64,000 nucleotides of DNA from Anthropogastromicrobium aceti (GTDB lineage: Bacteria > Bacillota > Clostridia > Lachnospirales > Lachnospiraceae), in the NCBI RefSeq assembly GCF_025567095.1, contig NZ_JAOQJH010000002.1, one strand, 5' to 3'. Of this stretch, positions 52,201-59,587 are shown piece after piece. Each line of letters opens with the position of its first letter. Within the stretch, counting starts at the first letter, position 1. Under the pieces are notes generated by a model that saw only the letters and a list, made by a program, of their open reading frames with translations, made no database searches and was not told the origin of the DNA. Both the position numbers and the translations under genes were made by a program.

Positions 52201-52751
52201 GTTGCGCCTAGCGCATCTGACACGCCATGACCATCTGGCCGATACGGCAGCTGCCAGCTATTGTCAATGCAAAGCGTGACGATATGCTCTCCTGCTGATA
52301 ATGCTCCTGTCTCATATACATGCGGCGCACAAAGACTTACTATGCTGCCTTTGCATTCTCCATCAATCCAGAGCGTTGTCTTCCATTTTGTGTTCTCAAG
52401 AGTCAGCCGGCCAACAAACCCATCTGATTTTTCAGGCACAAAAATCGTCTTCTGATACCACGCCTTTCCTGTATAGTGACGCGGCGGCTGACTCAAAAAT
52501 GGCACTTTTGTTCCATTCTCCTGCGCATACGCATATTCGCCGCGCTGATACCACAGCGCATCATACAGACTTTGAACCCACGGTGTATCCTCGCTGATCG
52601 CATCACCATAGCCTTGCGCCTGCAGACATCCAGGCAGCGTGATCGTCTGTGTCAGTCTTCGTTTTTCCCAGTGCTCGGCAAAGCCCCTGTCCTCTTTATC
52701 AATCTCAAAGCGCCAGATTCCTGCCAGATCACATGTCTGTCTTTCTTCCAT
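49209..52751 (-). CDS. Large glycoside hydrolase family 2 enzyme, RG-I locus
   Basis: 1180 residues from ATG after GGAGGAAACAG. No signal peptide. Sugar-binding domain (LAGIWRFEIDKEDRG to VWNGVAGAITLELFNRVWIE), then the GH2 barrel. Acid/base Glu near residue 449 in MLSPSNEPGGDW, probable nucleophile near 537 in YPVICHELGQW. A long C-terminal extension includes a discoidin-like segment (LDGNPQTFVRLTGGYPYSFIIQTPQKHDIYGILYMPRQN) around 1010-1110. Larger than usual GH2 enzymes. Beta-galactosidase or beta-(galact)uronidase on RG-I fragments is likely. Confidence 0.9.
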   Translation of the reverse strand: MEERQTCDLAGIWRFEIDKEDRGFAEHWEKRRLTQTITLPGCLQAQGYGDAISEDTPWVQSLYDALWYQRGEYAYAQENGTKVPFLSQPPRHYTGKAWYQKTIFVPEKSDGFVGRLTLENTKWKTTLWIDGECKGSIVSLCAPHVYETGALSAGEHIVTLCIDNSWQLPYRPDGHGVSDALGATWNGVAGAITLELFNRVWIERVWVNAQLPQAAIQVHLKNETSHTQNCIVHVQDTVHTDISTDAVCVLTPGSQICELTLNYPSDTLLWDEFDQGLQHLIVTLSYISNALQGKMQSSITQLPLQSKEMVSQFSKVVLQTKEVTFGFRRAEVKDGHFVINGRNTYLRGTHFGGDYPLSGIPDCGSAYWDKIMETVKTWGMNFIRCHSYCPPEAAFEAADRAGVYLQIECDMWNVFAPDAQMNNVLWEETKRILDTFGNHPSFLMLSPSNEPGGDWLMPLTDWVSKCRAYDSRHLYTIQSGWPYPMEPDKITGTDYVYFHRSGFGIQPGGTIRGPRGWNGGDYRESLKDISYPVICHELGQWCAYPDFDVIDKFTGYLQPGNFEIFRESARAHDVLGQNKEFVYNSGRQQVRMLKEDLEANLRTPYIYGFELLDLHDYLGQGTALVGILDPFWDSKGYVTPNEWRQFCDETVLLARIESYCIDRAKNATISIPIEVSHFGRAPLQSVRIHWQLEQQPVTGYTYGEHGKTLTQTIFQPPVLCGTLKQRDYALEKNQSAGCIYLNMEDIEPNRVYTLRVSMKANGRIVENTWPIWIFDSSKLNPVSTPDGSKAESDTHEAVFITSDRFHAETLLNEGKRVLFELPYEDTSYDCPPVRFNPSFWNSQMGPTWARGMGMIIQKAHSAFASFPTTADGGWQWQSLIENARGLRVEKLGCDCITNLVQPIDEWNRNDKMSLLFECQVGTARLMMTSINLEQDTPQAAALKKSILSYMKSDAFEPQGQVSWKQLSSLFEINDVMKELGANIDDDSLSACLDGNPQTFVRLTGGYPYSFIIQTPQKHDIYGILYMPRQNHREHEGELRSYLIEAWLDGTWKQVQKGKLSSSYEPKRIAFLHEVYTDRIRFTALDTFSAPGKRCFWAMEPDGWYQKEADTTANPEFKGQLPQDIFSASVINLLLAEEEETVVWKKRIKQRELAHLEDSKQVVNNLQNVTSEKSATAEIDN

Positions 52752-52840
52752 CTGTTTCCTCCGCAAATATACCTAAATGATAAAGCTATGATACCACACA
52801 AAAAGGTACGATACAATGCAGGTTAGATGCTTCTTATATG

Positions 52841-52867
52841 CAAAAAAGACCACATTGTTTGCGGTCT
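52841..52867 (-). terminator. Terminator downstream of cassette B (second)
   Basis: Minus-strand AGACCGC / GTGGTCT stem (one G-T pair) with loop AAACAAT, followed by TTTTTT. Confidence 0.8.
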
Positions 52868-52891
52868 CTTTAAACTGTGGCAGAGCTGCGT

Positions 52892-52930
52892 CAAAAAAAA
52901 ACGCCATAGCCGCTTTTGCAGCTTCTGGCG
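52892..52930 (-). terminator. Terminator downstream of cassette B (first)
   Basis: Minus-strand CGCCAGAAGC / GCTATGGCG-type stem with inner GC pairing, followed by nine T. Lies 87 bases after the cassette B ATPase stop. Confidence 0.8.
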
Positions 52931-52959
52931 CCTTTTGCATAACTTAATTTTAAGCCACA

Positions 52960-53012
52960 GGGACAGTAATTAAGCCAACGTACCCAATTAAAAGGCCGCC
53001 GGACCTGTCCCC
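52960..53012. repeat. GGGACA-type palindromic repeat, copy 1
   Basis: Starts GGGACAG and ends CTGTCCC (inverted ends), with inner ATTAAGCC and the shared CGTACCCA. A direct copy lies at 58074-58127. The two flank cassette B. It resembles REP/MITE-like elements. Confidence 0.7.
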
Positions 53013-53016
53013 ATGG

Positions 53017-53655
53017 TCACTTTCTCATGACAACTCCTGCATCTATGCGGTACACCTGATCACATAAGATACGGATATCTTCTATATTGTGACTGGAAAG
53101 GATGATCGTTGTACCCGCCGCTTTTCTCGCTAAAATCAGCTGCCGCATCTCCTCCACGCCTTTCTCATCCATGCCATTCATCGGCTCGTCTAATATCAGA
53201 AGCTTCGGAGACTCCATTACTGCCTGTGCGATCGCCAGGCGCTGTCGCATTCCCATGGAAAACTTTGATACATGCTTTCCTCCGACATTTCCTAAGCCGA
53301 CCATCTCTAGCACTTCCTTTATTTGAGTCTTTGACAGATTGCCGCGCATCGCTGCGATGTCTGCCAGATTTTGATATGCACTCATATATGGAATAAACTC
53401 AATCGTCTCAATGATCGCACCCGCACTCTCTGGGAAATCCACATCCTTTCCGATTCGCTTATCTCCCACTATGACCGTTCCCGTTGTCGGCTGCAAAATA
53501 CCCAGAATCATTTTCATCAAAACGGTTTTACCAGAACCATTTCGCCCGATAATGCCGTGAATCATTCCTTCCTCAAACCCCATTGTAAGCGGCTGCAACA
53601 CAGTCTGCTTTCCAAACGTTTTACTGATATTTGTTAATTGAATATAATCATTCAT
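53017..53655 (-). CDS. ABC transporter ATP-binding protein (cassette B)
   Basis: 212 residues from the ATG of MNDYIQLTNISKTF. Walker A GRNGSGKT, signature FSMGMRQRLAIAQ, Walker B LLILDEP, switch His in LSSHNIEDI. Close paralogue of 10043-10693. Last gene of cassette B, 154 bases after permease 2, a larger gap than in cassette A. Drives the two permeases encoded upstream; cargo unknown. Confidence 0.93.
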   Translation of the reverse strand: MNDYIQLTNISKTFGKQTVLQPLTMGFEEGMIHGIIGRNGSGKTVLMKMILGILQPTTGTVIVGDKRIGKDVDFPESAGAIIETIEFIPYMSAYQNLADIAAMRGNLSKTQIKEVLEMVGLGNVGGKHVSKFSMGMRQRLAIAQAVMESPKLLILDEPMNGMDEKGVEEMRQLILARKAAGTTIILSSHNIEDIRILCDQVYRIDAGVVMRK

Positions 53656-53809
53656 ACACGTCACGTTCCTTCCTATATAATTATAATGTTAGACCGAAAA
53701 ACATTGACTATTGATCTTACATCCTTTCTCTCAAAAATAGTTCTTGTACACCCTTATTGGCTTATGGGCCATACTCATTATCGATTATACTCATCATCAA
53801 TCATACTCA

Positions 53810-54682
53810 TTATCGCCCATACTCATAGCGCCTTAATTTCCAGATGCTAATGCTCAGTGAAACCACAAACAAACCGCCAAGAAATAGGCACGCATACGAA
53901 AATGATGGATTGAACCGATCATTTACGCTGGTACTGAGTGCTGAAATTCGACTCAATGTAAGAGGTGAAAAATAGCGAAGTCCTACAATCGCATCCAATA
54001 CCGCCGTTACCAGATAATCACATGCCAGAGCCACTGCGCCAACCAATATACCGGGGCCATTTTTCCACAGCATATGAATCGCCATTGTCAACATGCCAAG
54101 AGTCATCGAAACAAGCAGACATAAAAAGAGTTGTCGTACTACCACAACATACTGTGGATTATGCTTTATTAGCGAAAACGTAAAAGAAAAATAATTCTTT
54201 ATTCCACATCTCCATGGTGCATTCAGCATTTTGACAAAAGCATTTGTCCACGAGATACGAAATGAAATATGAGGAACAATTGCTGCTGCAAGCACTAGTC
54301 CCACATAAAAAAAATAGAAAATTGTTACCAAGAACAGATATAAAATCTGACCAAGTAACCAACTTTTTCGAGATGTGCGAATAAGATATGGGTAAATCCC
54401 CTTCTCACTATATGGAATATCACAGATCACAAGCAGATAGCCAACCCAGACTGTCATTGCCGTATAATGTGTATTCATCATAGCCAGGAATAACTCCTGC
54501 ACACTGACCGTTTCTTCTGCCGATGCCAGATACCCACGAATGCCACCGAGATAATAAAGCAAAAAGCAGCCCATGCACAATAAAACAGCCAGATTTTTTC
54601 CCTGACGCATTCCCATATGAAAATTCAGACGTGCGTAGCCAAAGATTTGTTTTGCCGTTTTCTTTGTTCTTCTATCAGCCAT
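53810..54682 (-). CDS. ABC transporter permease 2 (cassette B)
   Basis: 290 residues, about six membrane helices. Paralogue of 10710-11567, with matching YARLNFHMGMRQGKNLAVLL, LLVICDIPYSEKGIYPYLIRTSRKSWLLGQ and LSTSVNDRFNPSFSYACLFL (cassette A: LSTTAFNRVNPTFSYACLFL). Overlaps permease 1 by eight bases, exactly as in cassette A. Confidence 0.86.
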   Translation of the reverse strand: MADRRTKKTAKQIFGYARLNFHMGMRQGKNLAVLLCMGCFLLYYLGGIRGYLASAEETVSVQELFLAMMNTHYTAMTVWVGYLLVICDIPYSEKGIYPYLIRTSRKSWLLGQILYLFLVTIFYFFYVGLVLAAAIVPHISFRISWTNAFVKMLNAPWRCGIKNYFSFTFSLIKHNPQYVVVVRQLFLCLLVSMTLGMLTMAIHMLWKNGPGILVGAVALACDYLVTAVLDAIVGLRYFSPLTLSRISALSTSVNDRFNPSFSYACLFLGGLFVVSLSISIWKLRRYEYGR

Positions 54683-55460
54683 GTGATGCCCTCCATTTCA
54701 TTTCCTCTATAAAAATACAGGTAAATAAAAACATTACTGCCAAATTTTTAAAAGCCAGCCAGAAAAGATCCACCTGCGTACCGGTATACCAAAACTGTAT
54801 TGGCTGATAGCTATATGGACTAACGATCGAAAGCCAATCAATCATATCTCCAAGATAAAGAAATATCCTATTGATAAAAAAAGGAACAGCTGCAACCACA
54901 TATCGATTTTCACTAAAAGCAGCAACACATAACCCTAACATCGAGGACCACGCAGCAACTTGAAGCGAATTCAAAACTACATACAAAAAGAATACACCCC
55001 AATACGTTCCATCCTGGATCCATTTCTGCCACATTTCACCGACCAGAAAATACGAATTATTGGCAGTCTTTAAAATCTCAGGATGCATCATGCTTCCAAC
55101 TGCAATAAATAGGAACACGCTCATCATATATAGAAAAATGCTGCCAACAAATACCGCGATTGCTTTTGTCACACAATAGCGAAGCCGACTTGTCCGCATC
55201 ATTTTTACCCAATCACATTTTCCCTTTTTTTCATCAAAATATACCGATGCAACACTCATAGGAAATACCAGATTTTTCACCAAAGTTGTAATGCCATATT
55301 CTTCTGACACACACAACAAATCTAACCAGCCATGATCCGATATTGCCTCTTTTACTTTTAACGTCTCTGCAATTCCCATCAACAAAACTGCCGCGTAGAT
55401 CACGACACAAAACCATGCTAGCGGAGACGTCACAATCCGCCTTGCTTCCCGTCTGATCAT
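54675..55460 (-). CDS. ABC transporter permease 1 (cassette B)
   Basis: 261 residues from ATG after GGAGGGATGCAT, which aligns exactly with the start of the cassette A paralogue (MIGRELKRIL / MIRREARRIV). About six membrane helices. The shared YGITTLVKNLVFPMSVASVYFDEKKGKCDW block marks the pair. A longer reading from 55505 would overlap the secreted-protein gene by 29 bases and is less likely. Confidence 0.86.
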   Translation of the reverse strand: MIRREARRIVTSPLAWFCVVIYAAVLLMGIAETLKVKEAISDHGWLDLLCVSEEYGITTLVKNLVFPMSVASVYFDEKKGKCDWVKMMRTSRLRYCVTKAIAVFVGSIFLYMMSVFLFIAVGSMMHPEILKTANNSYFLVGEMWQKWIQDGTYWGVFFLYVVLNSLQVAAWSSMLGLCVAAFSENRYVVAAVPFFINRIFLYLGDMIDWLSIVSPYSYQPIQFWYTGTQVDLFWLAFKNLAVMFLFTCIFIEEMKWRASHG

Positions 55461-55476
55461 ATGCATCCCTCCGTTC

Positions 55477-56421
55477 CTATTCGCTTTGATCTGTTTGATT
55501 AACATTTGCCGTCATTGCAGTCGCATAGCAATACGGGTATTCTCCATCGACAAAACCTTCAATCACATACTGATTTCCACCGTCTGTATCGGACATTGGA
55601 ATTTGCACATAATAGCCAATATCACACACACTCTCGTCATTCTCGGATCCTTTATCAATCATCAGGTATTCCATGTCACAGGAAGCCTCTTCTACTAATA
55701 CGCCCACTTCATCCTCCGCATTCTGATCCCAAAAATAATTGTCAAGACATGCCCGTATGGCTTTCTCTTTAGAAATCAGCTTTCGTCCTTTCTTTTCTTC
55801 CCGTGCAATTACTTCTGATACATTATTAAAGGATACAAAATAACCATCTTTCTCAATTGTAATATCAATTGACTGTCCCCAACATTGTCCCAAATCACCC
55901 AGTGAATAGCCATTTGGACACAGATGAATTCCATTTTCTTCTATATAATAAATATCATGTTCTTCATCATTATTTTCACCCTGCCACTTTTTTTCATAAG
56001 AATCATCGACTGAAATTCCAAGATTCTCAAAAGTTTTTAACCAACGGGCTGTCCATTCTTCTCTGGTTTTTTCTTCTCGTCCATTTATCCGAACAATAGC
56101 ACCGTTAAATGCTCCCTGATTCCAGTTCACTGTTATTTTTTGCTTTCCAGTATCATAGGTCGTCGTGACTGCTGCCGTCCCACGCTGCGCTAATACCGTT
56201 AAGCAATTCTCATCAAGTGTATCCGTGTCTAGCCATGCTTTAATGATCTCCTCCCCTGTGAATACTCTTGATTTAATCGTCAGAATATCTACATCGGCAG
56301 CATTTTTTGCCATCACGTTTTCAATCACGCCTGTTCTACTGTTGCCTATCACCGCTGTACAAGAAAATAATACTATTATAAAAATAGTCAAAACATTTTT
56401 CACTTTTCCTCGTTTTCTCAT
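55477..56421 (-). CDS. Secreted protein of cassette B (family unknown)
   Basis: 314 residues. N-terminal signal peptide or anchor MRKRGKVKNVLTIFIIVLFSCTAVIGNS, then a region homologous to the cassette A protein: LTVLAQRGTAAVTTTYDTGKQKITVNWNQG, NGYSLGDLGQCWGQSIDITIEKDGYFVSFNNVSEVIAREEKKGRKLISKEKAI and the ending EYPYCYATAMTANV. Cys20 lies in the hydrophobic core but without a clear lipobox. Function unknown; an extracytoplasmic part of the same ABC system is inferred. Confidence 0.8.
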   Translation of the reverse strand: MRKRGKVKNVLTIFIIVLFSCTAVIGNSRTGVIENVMAKNAADVDILTIKSRVFTGEEIIKAWLDTDTLDENCLTVLAQRGTAAVTTTYDTGKQKITVNWNQGAFNGAIVRINGREEKTREEWTARWLKTFENLGISVDDSYEKKWQGENNDEEHDIYYIEENGIHLCPNGYSLGDLGQCWGQSIDITIEKDGYFVSFNNVSEVIAREEKKGRKLISKEKAIRACLDNYFWDQNAEDEVGVLVEEASCDMEYLMIDKGSENDESVCDIGYYVQIPMSDTDGGNQYVIEGFVDGEYPYCYATAMTANVNQTDQSE

Positions 56422-56425
56422 TCGA

Positions 56426-57307
56426 TCACCTCATCTCATACTGAATCAATTTCTCCTTCTGTGTCTGCCCTTTCTCATACGTACTGTTTGCATCACTAGC
56501 TGCTGCCGCTATTGCAATCGTCTGAGTTTTACTTGTGCCATCCTCAAACGCTACACAAACTGTAACCTGTATTTTATCGAAAAGAATCGAATTTAACTTC
56601 TCTGTCCATTTTCCTGCCTCAATTGATTCACTCTTAAAAAATAAGTTTTCTGTTTGCTCATCATCCGCCGTGAATCCACAAATATTAACAAAACACCCCG
56701 CATCCTGATTTTCATAATCAATGGTATAGGAAGTGCAATACAGAACACTTTCCTGCTGATCCTTGTTTTGAGAAATTCTTGGCAAATTCATTGTCTGCTC
56801 TGTATATAGAGTCATCTGTGTGCAAAACTTCTCAGGATTCTCCCCGATGATCTGAAACGCCCCCTTGTTAATCGTATATGTGATCTGCTTTATCTGTTCA
56901 CCTTTGCACGAAACAGGAAAAGCGATGCAATAGCTGAGCATATCACTGTCTGATCTCATACCGAATACCCACGAATTTCCGTTCTCATTGTTTAACGCCA
57001 CCGAATTTTCCGAACTGAGCTCCGATGCATAAACGCAAAGTGAAAATGCAGATGATGTTTTGTTTGTAACAAAATCCTGCTTTGTTTCTGTATACGGTAC
57101 TTGTCCATTTCCAAAACGATTGAGCTGCACACCTGCAACCACACAGGCAGCCGCAGCAATTCCTGCTGTTATACAGACACGCAACCTTCTTTTTCGTTTC
57201 ATTCTATTTTTATAATTATTTGTATTTTTTTGGATCACAACATCTCGCCCATCAATTTCAGGCTTCAATGCCTGCTTCATCAACTGTTCAAATCGCTCAT
57301 CTGTCAA
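56426..57307 (-). CDS. Putative membrane anti-sigma factor (DUF4179-like)
   Basis: 293 residues. A short cytoplasmic N-terminus (MTDERFEQLMKQALKPEIDGRDVVIQKNTNNYKNRMKRKRR), one membrane helix (about 43-62, VCITAGIAAAACVVAGVQL) and a large outside domain of beta character. It starts inside the end of the ECF sigma gene (11-base overlap), the usual sigma/anti-sigma layout, and its plan matches DUF4179-type proteins. It would hold the sigma factor at the membrane until a surface signal is sensed. Confidence 0.78.
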   Translation of the reverse strand: MTDERFEQLMKQALKPEIDGRDVVIQKNTNNYKNRMKRKRRLRVCITAGIAAAACVVAGVQLNRFGNGQVPYTETKQDFVTNKTSSAFSLCVYASELSSENSVALNNENGNSWVFGMRSDSDMLSYCIAFPVSCKGEQIKQITYTINKGAFQIIGENPEKFCTQMTLYTEQTMNLPRISQNKDQQESVLYCTSYTIDYENQDAGCFVNICGFTADDEQTENLFFKSESIEAGKWTEKLNSILFDKIQVTVCVAFEDGTSKTQTIAIAAAASDANSTYEKGQTQKEKLIQYEMR

Positions 57308-57833
57308 TTCCTCTCGCCTCCAATTCCTGTTTTAAAATTGATTTTGCCTTTCGGATTCTTGTTTTCACCGTATTGACCGGCACTTTCATACATGTTGCAA
57401 TTTCTTCCATTGTCAGCCCAGCACTGTAACTTAAGCAGATTGGAATTCGATATTTTTCTGGTAGCATCTGCACTGCATTTCTCACCTCTGCAATCTCCTG
57501 TTTGTTGATCATCATCTGTTCCGGTGTCGTGTCCCAATCCGCCGCAAATGAAGAAACCGTTTCCTGATGCTCTTCCAAGCTGCTGACTGGCGCGATTCGC
57601 ATACGGTTTGCATATTTTTTCTTTTTGTTTTTCCACAGCAAAACAGCAACAGACAACGCATAGCTTTTGCTATTTTGCTCTGCTTTCAATGACGCCCGCT
57701 TTTCCAATAACAAAACCATCGCGTCCTGATATAGCTCATCTCCCTGCTCTTTGTTATTCGTAATGATACGGCAGAACCTCAGAATATCCGGACCTGCATT
57801 CATGACAAATGATTCAAATTCTGTGTCAGACAT
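57297..57833 (-). CDS. ECF-type RNA polymerase sigma factor
   Basis: 178 residues. Region 2 (about 10-75, FVMNAGPDILRFCRIITNNKEQGDELYQDAMVLLLEKRASL) and region 4 (about 115-175, EVRNAVQMLPEKYRIPICLSYSAGLTMEEIATCMKVPVNTVKTRIRKAKSILKQELE) are both clear, with no region 1.1 or 3. It should direct transcription of cassette B and perhaps of itself. A 155-base leader with 13-bp repeats precedes it. Confidence 0.93.
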   Translation of the reverse strand: MSDTEFESFVMNAGPDILRFCRIITNNKEQGDELYQDAMVLLLEKRASLKAEQNSKSYALSVAVLLWKNKKKKYANRMRIAPVSSLEEHQETVSSFAADWDTTPEQMMINKQEIAEVRNAVQMLPEKYRIPICLSYSAGLTMEEIATCMKVPVNTVKTRIRKAKSILKQELEARGIDR

Positions 57834-57890
57834 CCCTTATCCTTTCTGTATCGTGTATTTTTACAGTGCACTTGTACTTTGCAGCTGTAG

Positions 57891-57961
57891 CTTGCATTTG
57901 AAGTTTTCATTTGAAACTTGCATTTGAAGCTTACGTTTAAAACTTGCTTTTAAAGCTTGCC
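57891..57961. repeat. Five-and-a-half 13-bp tandem repeats upstream of the sigma gene
   Basis: Units CTTGCATTTGAAG, TTTTCATTTGAAA, CTTGCATTTGAAG, CTTACGTTTAAAA, CTTGCTTTTAAAG and then CTTGCC. They lie between the promoter (57996-58024) and the sigma gene start, so in the leader RNA. They could bind a regulator, shape the leader or mediate phase-like expression changes. Confidence 0.85.
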
Positions 57962-57995
57962 ATCTCAGCTTTATGCTTTTTCTCTTTACTGGTAT

Positions 57996-58024
57996 ATTGT
58001 ATCATCGCAAAAAAAAGTTTTCAA
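57996..58024 (-). promoter_or_regulatory. sigmaA promoter of the ECF/cassette B operon
   Basis: -35 TTGAAA (58019-58024), 17-base spacer, -10 TACAAT (57996-58001). Predicts a leader of about 155 bases. Confidence 0.65.
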
Positions 58025-58073
58025 AAAACTCTTTTAAATAAAAAAAGAACCGCCAGGGGGACAGCACCGCCAG

Positions 58074-58127
58074 GGGGACACTGATTAAGCCAGCGTACCC
58101 ACTTAAAAAGCCATTCAGAACTGACCC
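58074..58127. repeat. GGGACA-type palindromic repeat, copy 2
   Basis: GGGACACTGATTAAGCCAGC, then GTACCCACTTAAAA and GAACTGACCCC, in the same orientation as 52960-53012. The start CGCCAGGGGGACA is itself doubled at 58051-58063. The rest of 57834-58152 holds the promoter and 13-bp repeats. Confidence 0.7.
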
Positions 58128-58152
58128 CTCTGGCTTTCTGACCCTAACCTAC

Positions 58153-58767
58153 TCAAAAAAGATTCATCCATCGAGTCCATTTTCTTTGATCTCGAATTTC
58201 CTTATCCCAATATTGACGAAATTCCTCCTCGCGTTCCTTTGAATATCCAATAAGCATAATTTGTTTCCTGTGCTTAGCATAAAAAAACATGCCTCTGGTT
58301 TTTGCCTTTTTCTCATTTTCAGTACAACCATTTTTACAAATGAAAAAAATATCACGATCTATTACATTCTCTATTTTGGGACTAATCGCCTCGATCGTTC
58401 TTCTTTCAATTAACTCAATTTCTTCCCACCTAACCTCTCTATGAATATTGGGAAAATAATCAAATTTAATCCCATCTTCATCTAAACAGTACTGTCCCAT
58501 CCGAACCATACTTGTATACATATTCATATAATTACAATATGACACACCCCAACATATGGGTAACATAAATATAGCATATATTATGGCTTGAATTATATTC
58601 GAATTCCCCACAATTAAAAGGGCAAAAGGAAGACACAACATAACAATATATACAACTATATTTATACCAAAATCAGCGTATGTATCGAAACGATACCATT
58701 TTCCCCATTCATTCACATATTCTGCTGTTTTTTTTCCATATTTATTCCATATACTTCTTTTCTTCAT
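58153..58767 (-). CDS. Putative RHS immunity protein, copy 2 (YcxB-like)
   Basis: 204 residues from ATG after GAAAGGTACATTTGT. Two membrane helices (about 33-53 and 60-80), then a soluble domain: GQYCLDEDGIKFDYFPNIHREVRWEEIELIERRTIEA, DIFFICKNGCTEN, MLIGYSKEREEEFRQYWDKEIRDQRK, resembling YcxB-like C-terminal domains. Homologous along its whole length to the product of 59588-60202. It follows an RHS toxin-tail fragment, the normal place for an immunity gene, so a membrane-acting toxin partner is inferred. No known immunity family is recognised. Confidence 0.75.
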   Translation of the reverse strand: MKKRSIWNKYGKKTAEYVNEWGKWYRFDTYADFGINIVVYIVMLCLPFALLIVGNSNIIQAIIYAIFMLPICWGVSYCNYMNMYTSMVRMGQYCLDEDGIKFDYFPNIHREVRWEEIELIERRTIEAISPKIENVIDRDIFFICKNGCTENEKKAKTRGMFFYAKHRKQIMLIGYSKEREEEFRQYWDKEIRDQRKWTRWMNLF

Positions 58768-58788
58768 ACAAATGTACCTTTCACGCCA

Positions 58789-58816
58789 TTCAGACAGGAG
58801 ATTACTCCTGTCTGAA
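58789..58816. promoter_or_regulatory. Toxin/immunity intercistronic hairpin, copy 2
   Basis: TTCAGACAGGAG and CTCCTGTCTGAA pair perfectly around ATTA, between the toxin tail and immunity gene. The counterpart at 60224-60253 differs by a compensatory A-T to G-C pair. Confidence 0.75.
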
Positions 58817-58838
58817 CAAATCGTCTTTTTATTATAGC

Positions 58839-59567
58839 TTATGCCATACATACTCGCTGAAACTTTGTATTTCGTCTTGTTGGCTTCTTCACTTTATGGA
58901 TAACCTTTTTTCTTCCGGATACTGTTGTTATCACTCTGGTATTTGACTGTTCAGTGGTTCTTGCATTAGACGTTGCTGAATTTGTCTTCTTTGACGCATT
59001 TGCACCTGATTTTACTGCCGCCGAAAGTCCTACCGCCGCAAGCTCTGCTGTTTGACCAACCGTATAGCCAACTGCTGCATTTCCAATTATCTTTGCAGAT
59101 ACCGTTTCCAAAACTACTTTTCCTCCCGTCCAATTATTAGCTGTAACACCTGATATATATGTAGCCCCTGCTTCAAATGTTCTACAAAGAAGACGAGTTC
59201 CAATGTCTCCTTCCGTATTAACTACAGTATTTATTCCATTAATTACTGCTGCACACGCTACCAACGGTTTTACGACCCACTTCATTGGATCCAGCGGTGC
59301 TAATGCTCCTGAAACCGCACCCACTAAGCAAGACTTTGCTAGCTCAACACCATCAATTTCACCTCCCCTAGTAAGCACATAAGAAAATCCACTATCTGCA
59401 GCTCCAACAACAGCACCGACAATACATGGAATTGGAAACTCTCCTGCATAGTCTTCTCTTGCTACTGGATTATTATCGCAGTATGCGTACAGATTTTTGC
59501 TTCCTAATTCCTGTGGCTTCGCAAAGATCACACCAGGATCATCCGCACCCCATCTCTCAAATTTCAA
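58839..59567 (-). CDS. Orphan RHS C-terminal toxin fragment, copy 2
   Basis: Up to 242 residues, TTG start at best. It begins within the end of the RHS core (GADDPG, then FAKPQELGSKNLYAYCDNNPVAREDYAGEFPIP), so the core itself (YDPETGLYCLGSRYYDPEVGRFVN in copy 1) is absent. The rest is a Gly/Ala-rich hydrophobic region (IPCIVGAVVGAADSGFSYVL and onward) and a basic tail ending TKFQRVCMA, closely matching copy 1. This is the structure of an orphan toxin cassette left by tandem duplication, probably silent unless it recombines with a full RHS gene. Confidence 0.82.
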   Translation of the reverse strand: MKFERWGADDPGVIFAKPQELGSKNLYAYCDNNPVAREDYAGEFPIPCIVGAVVGAADSGFSYVLTRGGEIDGVELAKSCLVGAVSGALAPLDPMKWVVKPLVACAAVINGINTVVNTEGDIGTRLLCRTFEAGATYISGVTANNWTGGKVVLETVSAKIIGNAAVGYTVGQTAELAAVGLSAAVKSGANASKKTNSATSNARTTEQSNTRVITTVSGRKKVIHKVKKPTRRNTKFQRVCMA

Positions 59568-59587
59568 AAAAGATTCATCTCTCGAGT

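Noticed and set aside
57891..57961. Possible CRISPR array
   Set aside because: Units are 13 bp and directly adjacent with no spacers, and no cas genes are present.
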